Shown one piece after another: positions 16,703 to 25,547 of a stretch of DNA of 64,000 bases. The notes below the pieces were generated by a model. The model did not search any database and was not told where the DNA came from. It saw nothing but the letters and a program-made list of their open reading frames with translations. Source of the stretch: Stappia sp. (GTDB lineage: Bacteria; Pseudomonadota; Alphaproteobacteria; Rhizobiales; Stappiaceae); contig PBLF01000035.1 in the NCBI GenBank assembly GCA_002722295.1, forward strand, positions 62,001-126,000. The letters are read 5' to 3'. A program made the translations under genes and the position numbers. Positions within the stretch are counted from its first letter, which is position 1, and each line of letters starts with the position of its first letter.

Positions 16703-17179
16703 ATGCGACTGCATTGGACCGGAACGGCGCTTTGCCTGGCCATGGCTCTTGGCGGATGCGCCTACGCGCCGTCGGGCACGCTGGTGGAGGCACTCGAGCC
16801 CGCCGGTACGGGACCTTATGTCACATCCGGGTCCGAGCTTGCCGCGGCCCGGTCCGGCACGTCCTCCGATGGCGTGACGCTGCCCGAACCGAGCGCCTAT
16901 GCGGCGCCGGGGCAGACGGTCGCGCCTTCGGGCACGCAGACCACAACGGCCGCCACCGGCACCCAGGCGGCCGCCGCCGTTGCCGCGCGTGCGCCCGGCG
17001 CGCTTCTGTCGACCGACCAGGCGGCGGCGACGCGCAACCAGCTTCTCGACATGGCCCGCACACGCGGCACACCGGCGGGCGGGGCGTCGTCGACGACCGC
17101 CGCCGACCTTCTGCGCCTGCGCGAGACGCATGGCGCGGATGCCATCGCCGAGATCGAGGCAGCAGCAGCGGACGATTGA
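16703..17179 (+). CDS. Small Ala/Thr-rich lipoprotein
   Basis: This 158-residue protein has a lipoprotein signal peptide: hydrophobic core then 'ALGGC' with the lipidated cysteine at residue 19. The mature part is low-complexity, rich in Ala, Thr, Gly and Pro, and ends with 'ADLLRLRETHGADAIAEIEAAA', which could be a short helix. No known domain is recognised. The start at ATG 16703 is set by the signal peptide and a purine-rich stretch upstream. It is divergent from phaC; function unknown. Confidence 0.7.
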   Translation: MRLHWTGTALCLAMALGGCAYAPSGTLVEALEPAGTGPYVTSGSELAAARSGTSSDGVTLPEPSAYAAPGQTVAPSGTQTTTAATGTQAAAAVAARAPGALLSTDQAAATRNQLLDMARTRGTPAGGASSTTAADLLRLRETHGADAIAEIEAAAADD

Positions 17180-17375
17180 ACCGCCGCCCGTTCGTGGCGG
17201 CATGTGCCGCCGGTCTCCTGCTGCCCCGGCGGCGCGGGAGAAGGGCACTTGAATGAATTTCACTCTTTTTGACGATGCGCGGTCGCGGTCCTGCTGGTAT
17301 ATGCCCGCCAGCCCCGGACGGGTCCGCCCGACATCGCAACCGGCCCGCCGGGCCCCTTCGCGTGAGGATTGAGCC

Positions 17376-18593
17376 ATGGAAGAATTCTACAAGACGCGGC
17401 GCCTGCCGCCCTACGTGTTCGAAGAAGTCAACCGGCTCAAGGCGAAGGCACGCGCGGGCGGCGCGGACATCATCGACCTTGGCATGGGCAATCCGGACCT
17501 GCCGACGCCGAAGCACATCGTCGACAAGCTGGTCGAGACCGTGCAGAACCCGCGCACGCACCGCTATTCGGCGTCCAAGGGCATTGCCGGCCTGCGCCGC
17601 GCCCAGGCGGCCTACTACGGCCGGCGCTTCGGCGTAAAGCTCAATCCCGACACCCAGGTCGTGGCGACGCTCGGCTCAAAGGAAGGCTTCGCCAACATGG
17701 CGCAGGCGATTTCGGCGCCGGGCGATGTGGTTCTGGTGCCCAACCCGAGCTATCCGATCCATGCCTTCGGCTTCCTGATGGCGGGGGCCTCGCTGCGCTC
17801 CATTCCCGCCGAGCCCGGACCGGAGGTGTTCGAGGCGCTCGAGCGCGCGGTGATCCACTCGGTGCCCAAGCCGATCGCGCTGATCCTGTGCTATCCGGCC
17901 AACCCGACCGCCTATGTGGCCGATCTCGACTTCTACAAGGACATCGTGGCCTTCGCGAAGAAGCACGAGATCTTCGTGCTGTCGGACCTTGCCTATTCCG
18001 AGATCTATTTCGGCGACACGCCGCCGCCGTCCATCCTGCAGGTTCCCGGCGCCATGGATGTGGCGGTGGAGTTCACCTCGCTGTCCAAGACCTTCTCCAT
18101 GCCGGGCTGGCGCATGGGGTTCGCGGTCGGCAACGAGCGGCTCATCGCGGCCCTGGCGCGCGTGAAGTCCTATCTCGACTACGGCGCGTTCACGCCGATC
18201 CAGGTGGCCGCCACGGCGGCGCTCAACGGGCCGGACGACTGCATCGTCTCGGCACGCGAGGTGTACCGCAAGCGCCGCGACGTGCTGGTGGAGACCTTCG
18301 GACGGGCGGGATTCGAGGTGCCCGCTCCGGCGGCCAGCATGTTCGCCTGGGCGCCGATCCCGGAGAAGTTCCGCCACCTCGGCTCGGTGGAGTTTTCCAA
18401 GCTTCTCATCGAGCACGCCGATGTCGCGGTGGCCCCGGGGCTCGGTTTCGGCGAGCACGGCGACACGCATGTGCGCATCGCGCTGGTGGAAAACGAGCAG
18501 CGCATCCGTCAGGCGGCGCGCAATCTGCGCCGTTTCCTTGAAACGGCGGATGAAAAATTGCACAACGTGATCCCCATCGGAGCGAAGGGCTGA
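17376..18593 (+). CDS. PLP-dependent class I/II aminotransferase (AlaC / DapL-like)
   Basis: This 405-residue fold-type I aminotransferase has the PLP lysine in 'TSLSKTFSMPGWRMG' (Lys238), with 'YPANPTAYVADLDFY' and 'VLSDLAYSEIYFGD'. It resembles proteins annotated as glutamate-pyruvate aminotransferase AlaC or LL-diaminopimelate aminotransferase; the sequence alone does not decide. Its position 57 bases upstream of homoserine dehydrogenase is conserved in many Rhizobiales and suggests amino-acid biosynthesis. Confidence 0.88.
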   Translation: MEEFYKTRRLPPYVFEEVNRLKAKARAGGADIIDLGMGNPDLPTPKHIVDKLVETVQNPRTHRYSASKGIAGLRRAQAAYYGRRFGVKLNPDTQVVATLGSKEGFANMAQAISAPGDVVLVPNPSYPIHAFGFLMAGASLRSIPAEPGPEVFEALERAVIHSVPKPIALILCYPANPTAYVADLDFYKDIVAFAKKHEIFVLSDLAYSEIYFGDTPPPSILQVPGAMDVAVEFTSLSKTFSMPGWRMGFAVGNERLIAALARVKSYLDYGAFTPIQVAATAALNGPDDCIVSAREVYRKRRDVLVETFGRAGFEVPAPAASMFAWAPIPEKFRHLGSVEFSKLLIEHADVAVAPGLGFGEHGDTHVRIALVENEQRIRQAARNLRRFLETADEKLHNVIPIGAKG

Positions 18594-18650
18594 TCCCTTC
18601 GCCCGCGCCCGCTCCCGGGCGGGCCCGAACTCGAATGGAATGCGATCTTC

Positions 18651-19964
18651 ATGAAACCTGAACTGCGCGTCGGCGTTGCCGGCCTCGGTACGGTGGGCGC
18701 CTCGCTGGTGCGCCAGTTGCAGAGCAAGGCGGACCTGCTCGCACAGCGGTGCGGCCGCCCGATCGTCGTCACGGGCGTGAGCGCCCGTGACCGCACGCGG
18801 GACCGGGGCGTCGATGTTTCCGGCATCCAGTGGTTCGACAATGCGACCGACCTTGCCCGTTTCGAGGGCATCGACGTTTTCGTCGAGCTGATCGGCGGCG
18901 ACAGCGGCCCGGCCGATGAAAGCGTGCGGGCCGCCCTTGCCGCCGGCAAGCATGTCGTGACCGCGAACAAGGCGCTCCTGGCCAGGCATGGCGTCGAGCT
19001 TGCCCGCATGGCCGAGAAGGCGGGTGTCACCCTGTCCTACGAGGCGGCGGCGGCCGGCGGCATCCCGGTCGTGAAGACCATGCGCGAGGCGCTGGCCGGC
19101 AACCGGATCAACCGGATCTACGGCATTCTCAACGGCACCTGCAATTACATCCTGACCCGCATGGAGCAGGACGGCATCGACTTCGCGGCCTGTCTCGCCG
19201 AGGCCCAGCGCCTCGGGTATGCCGAGGCCGATCCGACCTTCGACATCGAGGGCAACGACACGGCGCACAAGCTGGCGCTGCTGACGTCTCTCGCCTTCGG
19301 GTGCGAGATCGACGCCGACGCGATCTACCTGGAGGGCATCACCTCCATCACGCGCGCCGACATCGAGGCGGCAAGCGAACTCGGCTACCGCATCAAGCTC
19401 CTTGGCGTGGCGCAGAAGACCGACACGGGCATCGAGCAGCGCGTGCATCCGACCATGGTGCCCAAGACCTCGGCCATCGCGCGGATCGACGGCGTGCTGA
19501 ACGCGGTCGCCGTCGACGGCGATGCCGTGGGCGAGGTGGTGCTTGTCGGTCCGGGCGCCGGTGGCGATGCCACCGCGTCCGCCGTGCTGTCCGACCTTGT
19601 CGACGTGGCGCGGGACAATGCCGTTCCCGCGCTGGGGCTGGCGGTGTCGCGGCTCAAACCCTACGAGGCGGCGCGGATGCGTCTGCACGAGGGTGGCTAC
19701 TACATCCGCCTTGCCGTCTACGACCGTTCCGGCGCCTTCGCCGAGATCGCGCGCATCATGGCCGCCGAAGGCATTTCGCTGGAATCGATCATGCAGCGCG
19801 ACCGCGCGCGCACCCAGGCCGGGGAAGCCGGTGCGCCCCAGCCCGTCATCCTGATCACCTACGAGACCACCGAAGCGGCCGTGAAGCGTGCGCTTGCGAC
19901 CATTACCGCGCAGAACGTGATTGCCGGTACGCCGCAGATGATCCGCATCGAGAAACTCGCCTGA
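18651..19964 (+). CDS. hom: Homoserine dehydrogenase
   Basis: This 437-residue enzyme reduces aspartate semialdehyde to homoserine (threonine and methionine branch). An N-terminal Rossmann motif 'VGVAGLGTVGASLVRQL' is followed by 'VVTANKALLARHG', the catalytic domain 'GILNGTCNYILTRMEQDG' and 'EADPTFDIEGNDTAHKLALL', and a C-terminal ACT domain (about 355-437) for feedback control. It lies between the aminotransferase and glpX. Confidence 0.95.
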   Translation: MKPELRVGVAGLGTVGASLVRQLQSKADLLAQRCGRPIVVTGVSARDRTRDRGVDVSGIQWFDNATDLARFEGIDVFVELIGGDSGPADESVRAALAAGKHVVTANKALLARHGVELARMAEKAGVTLSYEAAAAGGIPVVKTMREALAGNRINRIYGILNGTCNYILTRMEQDGIDFAACLAEAQRLGYAEADPTFDIEGNDTAHKLALLTSLAFGCEIDADAIYLEGITSITRADIEAASELGYRIKLLGVAQKTDTGIEQRVHPTMVPKTSAIARIDGVLNAVAVDGDAVGEVVLVGPGAGGDATASAVLSDLVDVARDNAVPALGLAVSRLKPYEAARMRLHEGGYYIRLAVYDRSGAFAEIARIMAAEGISLESIMQRDRARTQAGEAGAPQPVILITYETTEAAVKRALATITAQNVIAGTPQMIRIEKLA

Positions 19965-19992
19965 CCCCCGTTTTGCTCCGTCCTGAGGAAGA

Positions 19993-20991
19993 ATGATGTC
20001 CACTGCCGCCGATGCCTCCACCGAAGTTCTCGACCGTATCCTGACCCTCGAGCTCGCCCGCGTGACCGAGCGCGCCGCCGTCGCGGCCGCCCGCCTGCGC
20101 GGACGCGGCGACGAGAAGGCCGCCGACCAGGCCGCCGTCGACGCCATGCGCCGCGAACTGAACTGCCTGCCCATCGACGGCACGGTGGTGATCGGCGAGG
20201 GTGAGCGCGACGAGGCGCCGATGCTCTACATCGGCGAGACCGTCGGCACCGGCGAGGGACCGGCGGTCGATATCGCGCTCGATCCGCTCGAGGGCACGAC
20301 GATCTGCGCCAAGAACCTGCCCAACTCGCTCGCCGTGATCGCGATGGCCCCGAAGGGCGGCCTGCTGAACGCGCCGGACAGCTACATGGAAAAGATCGCC
20401 ATCGGCCCCGGCTACCCGGCCGGACTGGTCGACCTGGACGCCTCCGTTGCCGACAACGTCAATGCGCTGGCCAAGGCCAAGGGCGTTTCCGTCGGCGAGA
20501 TCACGGCCTGCGTGCTCGATCGCCCGCGTCACGCGCGCATCATCGAGGAGCTGCGCGCCACGGGCGTTTCGATCCGTCTCATCGGTGATGGCGATGTGGC
20601 CGGCGTGATCCACACGACGGACCCGGAAGAGACGGGCATCGATCTCTACATGGGGATCGGTGGCGCTCCGGAAGGCGTTCTGGCGGCGGCGGCGCTGCGC
20701 TGCATCGGCGGCCAGATGCAGGGCCGTCTGGTGATCACCCGCGACGAGCAGGTCGAACGTGCCCACCGCATGGGCATCGACGACATCAAGCGCAAGTACA
20801 CCATGGAAGAGATGGCGACCGGCGACGTGCTGTTCGCGGCCACGGGCGTGACCGACGGCAACTTCCTGCAGGGCGTGCGTCTCGGCCGTGACAGCGTCAC
20901 CACGCATACGGTCGTCATGCGTTCGACGACCGGAACGGTGCGCTACATCAAGGCCCGCCACACCCACGTGGAGAAGTTCCACCTGGACTGA
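19993..20991 (+). CDS. glpX: Class II fructose-1,6-bisphosphatase
   Basis: This 332-residue GlpX-type phosphatase has the Li-sensitive phosphatase motifs 'VIGEGERDEAPMLYIGE' and 'IALDPLEGTT' and the conserved 'APKGGLL'. It dephosphorylates fructose-1,6-bisphosphate in gluconeogenesis, and in some alphaproteobacteria sedoheptulose-1,7-bisphosphate as well. Two adjacent ATG codons follow GAGGAAG. It is 28 bases after hom, in the order hom-glpX-recJ common to Rhizobiales. Confidence 0.96.
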   Translation: MMSTAADASTEVLDRILTLELARVTERAAVAAARLRGRGDEKAADQAAVDAMRRELNCLPIDGTVVIGEGERDEAPMLYIGETVGTGEGPAVDIALDPLEGTTICAKNLPNSLAVIAMAPKGGLLNAPDSYMEKIAIGPGYPAGLVDLDASVADNVNALAKAKGVSVGEITACVLDRPRHARIIEELRATGVSIRLIGDGDVAGVIHTTDPEETGIDLYMGIGGAPEGVLAAAALRCIGGQMQGRLVITRDEQVERAHRMGIDDIKRKYTMEEMATGDVLFAATGVTDGNFLQGVRLGRDSVTTHTVVMRSTTGTVRYIKARHTHVEKFHLD

Positions 20992-21027
20992 GCGCGCGGG
21001 CGCCGACAAGGAAGGTGACGGTCGACG

Positions 21028-22878
21028 ATGACATCACCGCTCAGCGGACCTGAAACGGGGGCCGGCACCGGGGAGGGAGACGAGGAAACCCGTCTCGTTC
21101 TCGGTGTGTCGCGCTCGGTCGGGGACCGGTCCTGGCGCGAGCGCCCGAGCCGCGGCGAGGCGGCCACGGCGCTTGCCATGTCCCAGCGCCTCGGCCTGCC
21201 GGAAATCGTCGCGCGGGTTCTGGCGGCGCGCGGCGTCGGCCTCGACCAGGCAGAAACCTTCCTCGATCCCACCATCAAGGGCCTGATGCCCGATCCGTCC
21301 GTGCTCACGGACATGGACCGGGCGGTCGAGCGGGTCGCCGATGCCATAGCGGCGCGCGCGCCCATCGCCATCTTCGGCGACTACGACGTGGACGGCGCCA
21401 CGTCCTCGGCCGTGCTCTACCGCTATCTCGCCGAGCTCGGGCATCCGGCGCGCATCCATATTCCCGACCGCATCATCGAGGGGTACGGGCCGAACGGCCC
21501 GGCGATCCGGATGCTGCGCGAGGAGGGGGCCGGGCTTCTCGTCTGCGTCGACTGCGGCAGCGTCTCCTTCGAGGCCTTCGCCGAGGCGCGCCAGGTCGGG
21601 CTCGACGTCGTGGTGCTCGACCACCATCAGGTCGGTGAGGAGCTTCCCGAGACCTCCGGTCTCGTCAATCCCAACCGGCAGGACGACATTTCGGGCCTCG
21701 GGCATCTGGCCGCCGTTGGCGTCACCTTCCTCTTCGTGGTGGCGCTCAACCGTGAGCTTCGCCGTCGCGGAGTGTTCCAGGGGCGCGCCCAGCCGGATCT
21801 TCTCTCGCTTCTCGATCTCGCCGCCGTCGGCACGGTCTGCGACGTGGTGCCGCTCAAGGGGCTCAACCGGGCCTTCGTGCGCAAGGGGCTGGTGGCGCTG
21901 CACGCGCGCGCCAATTGCGGTCTCGCGGCACTGTCCGACATTGCCCGGGTCAACGGGCCGGCGACACCCTATCACCTGGGGTTCCTGATCGGGCCGCGCA
22001 TCAACGCGGGCGGGCGCATCGGCGACGCGGCGCTCGGCGCTCGGCTCCTGACCACCCATGACGCGGACGAGGCGCGCTCCATCGCCGAGACGCTCGACCG
22101 GCTCAACGGCGAACGCCAGGCCATCGAGGCGGAGATGCTGCTGGAGGGCGACGCACAGGCCCTCGCGGCCTCCGAGGCGGGCGATCCGGCCGTGCTCCTG
22201 ACCGGGGCCGACGGCTGGCATCCGGGCGTCGTCGGCCTTGTCGCCTCGCGCATCAAGGAACGCTACCGCCGGCCGGCCTTCGCCATTGCCTGGGACGCCG
22301 ACGGCAAGGGCACCGGCTCTGGCCGTTCCATTCCCGGTGTCGATCTCGGCGCCGCCGTCCGCAAGGCCGTGGCCGAGGGGCTGCTGGAAAAGGGCGGCGG
22401 ACACGCCATGGCCGCCGGCCTCACCGTGCGCCGCGAAAAGCTCACCGATCTTGCCGTCTTTCTCGACGGGCAGCTCGCGGAGGCCGTCGAGGCCGCGCGC
22501 CAGTCGTATGTGCTGAAGATCGACGGGGCGCTGACCGCGAGCGCCGCCAGTGTGTCGCTGCTGCACGAGCTGGAAAAGGCGGGCCCCTTCGGCGCGGGCC
22601 ATTCCGAGCCCGTCTTCGCGTTGCCGAGCCACAGGGTGAAATTCGCCGACGTGGTGGGCAAGGGGCACGTGCGCCTGACCCTTGGCGACGGGGGAGGCGG
22701 AAGCCTCAAGGCCATCGCCTTCAAGGCGGCCGATACGCCGCTCGGCGCCTTCCTGATGGAAAAGCGCGGCGAGACCGTCCATGTGGCCGGCGCGCTGTCG
22801 CTCGACACCTGGCAGGGCCGCGAGAGCGTGCAGTTGCGCGTGCTCGACGCCGCCGATCCGCGCAAGAGCAGGCTCTGA
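21028..22878 (+). CDS. recJ: Single-stranded-DNA-specific exonuclease RecJ
   Basis: This 616-residue DHH-family 5'-3' exonuclease shows 'IFGDYDVDGATSSAVLY' (about 115-131), 'LVCVDCGS' and 'VVVLDHHQVG' (Asp198-His199-His200), then DHHA1 with 'GRINAGGRIGDAALG' and 'GGGHAMAAGLTV', and an OB-like C-terminus. It works in RecFOR recombination, base-excision and mismatch repair. The N-terminus is about 30 residues longer than in E. coli. It follows glpX by 36 bases. Confidence 0.96.
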   Translation: MTSPLSGPETGAGTGEGDEETRLVLGVSRSVGDRSWRERPSRGEAATALAMSQRLGLPEIVARVLAARGVGLDQAETFLDPTIKGLMPDPSVLTDMDRAVERVADAIAARAPIAIFGDYDVDGATSSAVLYRYLAELGHPARIHIPDRIIEGYGPNGPAIRMLREEGAGLLVCVDCGSVSFEAFAEARQVGLDVVVLDHHQVGEELPETSGLVNPNRQDDISGLGHLAAVGVTFLFVVALNRELRRRGVFQGRAQPDLLSLLDLAAVGTVCDVVPLKGLNRAFVRKGLVALHARANCGLAALSDIARVNGPATPYHLGFLIGPRINAGGRIGDAALGARLLTTHDADEARSIAETLDRLNGERQAIEAEMLLEGDAQALAASEAGDPAVLLTGADGWHPGVVGLVASRIKERYRRPAFAIAWDADGKGTGSGRSIPGVDLGAAVRKAVAEGLLEKGGGHAMAAGLTVRREKLTDLAVFLDGQLAEAVEAARQSYVLKIDGALTASAASVSLLHELEKAGPFGAGHSEPVFALPSHRVKFADVVGKGHVRLTLGDGGGGSLKAIAFKAADTPLGAFLMEKRGETVHVAGALSLDTWQGRESVQLRVLDAADPRKSRL

Positions 22879-22899
22879 AGCGCTGAGTGGTCGGCCCTT

Positions 22900-23790
22900 T
22901 CAGCGCAGCGCGTCGACCGTCGCCGTCACCTCGTCCGTGTCCGGGCGGCTTCCCATGCCTGCAAGCACGGCACCGGCGAGCCGAAGACCCGTGCGCAGGG
23001 CCCCGGTGTCGTCGTCACCGCGCAGCATTGCATGCAGGTATCCGGCGGCGAAGGCGTCTCCCCCGCCGGTCCGGTCCACCGGGGACAGGGGCTCGGGAGC
23101 AACGGTGATCCGCTGGCCATCGCGATGGCAGGTGACCCCGGTTTCGCCATCAGTGACGATCAGCCGCCGCGCGCCCTCCGCATGAGCCTTGTCCAGCAGT
23201 CCGGCGAGATCGGGCGTCCCGTGGCCCGCGAGCGCGCGGGCCAGTTCGTCCCGGTTGGTGAAGGCGACGTCGGGATCGCGCAGGAGCGGCAGGCTCACGC
23301 TGCCGTTGAGATCCGCCGAGACGGTTGCCTGGCGAAGATCGGCCCGTCGCCCGTCGCCGAAAAGAAGCTCGTGGAACGACGGGGCGAAATGCACGTGGCG
23401 CGCGGAGGTGAAGTCCGCCCGCGCGGCCATTGCGCGCCAGTGCGCGTCCGCCTCGCGGGGGCCGCCGCAGACCATGGCCTTGGTCGTGCCGCCGGTGAAG
23501 ATCGAAGCGACCGAGGGGCCGACGTCATCGCGCCGGTCGATGCCGGAGACGTCCACGCCGGCACGCGCGAGAAAATCCACGGCCATTTGCGAGAGCGGAT
23601 CGGTTCCGGTGACGGCGTGAAACCGCACGTCATGGCCGAGGCGGGCGAGCCAGTGGGCGACATTGGCCGGCGCGCCGCCGCCCGCGACCGTGAGGTCGCG
23701 GGTCTGCACCTTCTCGTGCTGCGCCGGCAGATGCGGCACCTGGTAGAGCAGGTCGACGCCGAGGTTTCCCAGGATCGCGATGCGGCTCAT
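22900..23790 (-). CDS. PfkB-family carbohydrate kinase
   Basis: This 296-residue ribokinase-fold sugar kinase has both PfkB signatures: 'TVAGGGAPANVAHWLARLG' near residue 40 and 'DRTGGGDAFAAGYLHAML' with the catalytic Asp near residue 250. The start at 23790 overlaps the upstream permease stop as ATGA, so it is the last gene of the sugar transporter operon. The phosphorylated sugar is unknown; co-transcription suggests the imported substrate or its product. Confidence 0.9.
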   Translation of the reverse strand: MSRIAILGNLGVDLLYQVPHLPAQHEKVQTRDLTVAGGGAPANVAHWLARLGHDVRFHAVTGTDPLSQMAVDFLARAGVDVSGIDRRDDVGPSVASIFTGGTTKAMVCGGPREADAHWRAMAARADFTSARHVHFAPSFHELLFGDGRRADLRQATVSADLNGSVSLPLLRDPDVAFTNRDELARALAGHGTPDLAGLLDKAHAEGARRLIVTDGETGVTCHRDGQRITVAPEPLSPVDRTGGGDAFAAGYLHAMLRGDDDTGALRTGLRLAGAVLAGMGSRPDTDEVTATVDALR

Positions 23791-24623
23791 GTTCCGACCT
23801 TTCCGCTGAAGGCGGCCATGATGAAGCGCTGCGCGAAGGCGAAGAGGATGAGGACGGGCAGGGCGGAGAGCAGGGCGACGGCCATCATCGGACCCCAGAG
23901 CGGCTCCACGTCGTCCAGCGAGGTGAAGGCCTTCAGGCCGATGGCGAGTGTGCGTTTTTCCGGCGAGTCGAGCACGAGCAGGGCCCAGAGGTAGATGTTC
24001 CATGCTCCCATGAAACTCACCACCGCCAACGAGGCGACGGCGGGCATGATATTGGGCAGCGCGATCTGGAAGAACTGGCGGAACGGGCCGGCGTTGTCCA
24101 GTCTCGCGGCCTCGAACATCTCGCCGGGAAGCGTCTTGAAGGCCTGCCGGGCGAAGAAGACGTAGAAGCCCACATAGGCGATCGAGGGCACGATCACACC
24201 GGCGCGGGTGTCGTACCAGCCCGTCAGCGATACGCCCACATAGAGCGGCACGATGCCGATGGCGACGGGAAACGCCATGGTCGCGATGATGCCGCGAAAC
24301 ATCCAGTCGCGTCCGGGAAAGCGCAGGTGGGCGAAGGCGAATCCGGCGGGAAAGGCGATGGCGAGCTTGCCGAGCGTGACGAGGCTCGCGATCACCACCG
24401 AGTTGACCAGCCAGGCGCCGACCGGATGGGTGGCGAACGCCATGCGGAAGTTTTCGAGCGAGGGCTCGTCCGGCCAGAAGCGGAACGCCTTGGTGAGCAC
24501 GAGGTCGTTCGGGGTGAAGGCGGTCGTCATCATCCAGAACAGGGGGAAGATGGCGAGCAGTGTGCCCGTGGCGAGCACGACGTGGCTCACCGGATGGCGG
24601 CGCAGGAAGGCGTCAGCTTTCAT
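23787..24623 (-). CDS. Carbohydrate ABC transporter permease (MalG type)
   Basis: This 278-residue inner-membrane permease has six predicted helices. The EAA loop that contacts the ATPase is 'EAARLDNAGPFRQFFQIALP'. The start overlaps the upstream permease gene by 11 bases and its stop overlaps the kinase start. It pairs with the MalF-type permease and the binding protein to import a carbohydrate; no ATPase gene lies in the cluster. Confidence 0.92.
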   Translation of the reverse strand: MKADAFLRRHPVSHVVLATGTLLAIFPLFWMMTTAFTPNDLVLTKAFRFWPDEPSLENFRMAFATHPVGAWLVNSVVIASLVTLGKLAIAFPAGFAFAHLRFPGRDWMFRGIIATMAFPVAIGIVPLYVGVSLTGWYDTRAGVIVPSIAYVGFYVFFARQAFKTLPGEMFEAARLDNAGPFRQFFQIALPNIMPAVASLAVVSFMGAWNIYLWALLVLDSPEKRTLAIGLKAFTSLDDVEPLWGPMMAVALLSALPVLILFAFAQRFIMAAFSGKVGT

Positions 24624-25515
24624 AGTGGACCTTCTGCTCGAACAGACGGAACTGGGCCCAGGTCACCAGGAGCACCAGGGCGATGATGATCACCGAGGCG
24701 GCGCTCGCCTGGCCGAACTGGAAGTATTTCAGGCCGCGTTCGTACATGTAGTAGAGGATGTTGGTGGACGAGCCGTAGGGGCCGCCACCGGTCAGGACGT
24801 CGATCACGCCGACGATGTCGTCGAGAACGCTGAAGCTCGTCGTGACCGCGACGAAGAAGAACGTCGGCGAGATCAGCGGCAGCTCGATGGTCCAGAACCG
24901 CTTGAGAGGCCCCGCGTTGTCGATGGCGGCCGCCTCCAGAACGTCCTTCGGGATGCCGACGAGGGCGGCCAGGAACAGCAGCATGTTCAGCCCGAAGGTC
25001 TTCCAGAAGGTGACGATGGCGACGCACCACAGCGCCAGGTCCGGATCGGTGTACCAGCGGCTTGCGCCGGCCCCGAGACCGGTCAGCACCGTATTGAGAA
25101 ATCCGTTGAGCGGGTCGAACAGCCACAGCCACGCGATGCCGGCGGTGGAATACGCCAGGATCGTGGGCAGGAAGAGCAGCGGCTTGTAGACGCGGCTGGC
25201 CCGGCTTTCGCTGACGCGCAGCAGGAGTGCGGCGAGAACCAGCGGCACGATGATCTGTGCCGGGATCAGCACGACGCAATAGAGCAGCGTGTTCCACGCG
25301 GCCTCGCGGAAGTCCGGATCGGACAGGACGCGGGTGTAATTGTCGAGCCCGACGAAGCCGGCGTCCGGATGGATGAAGTCCCAGTCGGAAAAGGAAAGCC
25401 CCACGGAAAACAGCACCGGGGCGTAGAGGAACACGGCCACGAAGGCGATCGCCGGCCCCGTCAGAAGATACGGGGCCAGCGTCGTCGTCGCGGACCGCAG
25501 CAGGCTGCGGGTCAT
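24613..25515 (-). CDS. Carbohydrate ABC transporter permease (MalF type)
   Basis: This 300-residue inner-membrane permease has six helices, starting 'YLLTGPAIAFVAVFLYAPVL'. The EAA motif is 'EAAAIDNAGPLKRFWTIELP'. The ATG at 25515 is about 30 bases after the binding-protein stop. A longer open frame upstream is an artefact. It forms a heterodimer with the MalG-type protein. Confidence 0.92.
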   Translation of the reverse strand: MTRSLLRSATTTLAPYLLTGPAIAFVAVFLYAPVLFSVGLSFSDWDFIHPDAGFVGLDNYTRVLSDPDFREAAWNTLLYCVVLIPAQIIVPLVLAALLLRVSESRASRVYKPLLFLPTILAYSTAGIAWLWLFDPLNGFLNTVLTGLGAGASRWYTDPDLALWCVAIVTFWKTFGLNMLLFLAALVGIPKDVLEAAAIDNAGPLKRFWTIELPLISPTFFFVAVTTSFSVLDDIVGVIDVLTGGGPYGSSTNILYYMYERGLKYFQFGQASAASVIIIALVLLVTWAQFRLFEQKVHYES

Positions 25516-25547
25516 GGCGGGTCTTTTCGTTCGGCTCTCGCGCCGGA

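Noticed and set aside
17676..20183. 835-residue minus-strand frame over the aminotransferase and hom genes
   Set aside because: It is an antisense shadow spanning two real genes.
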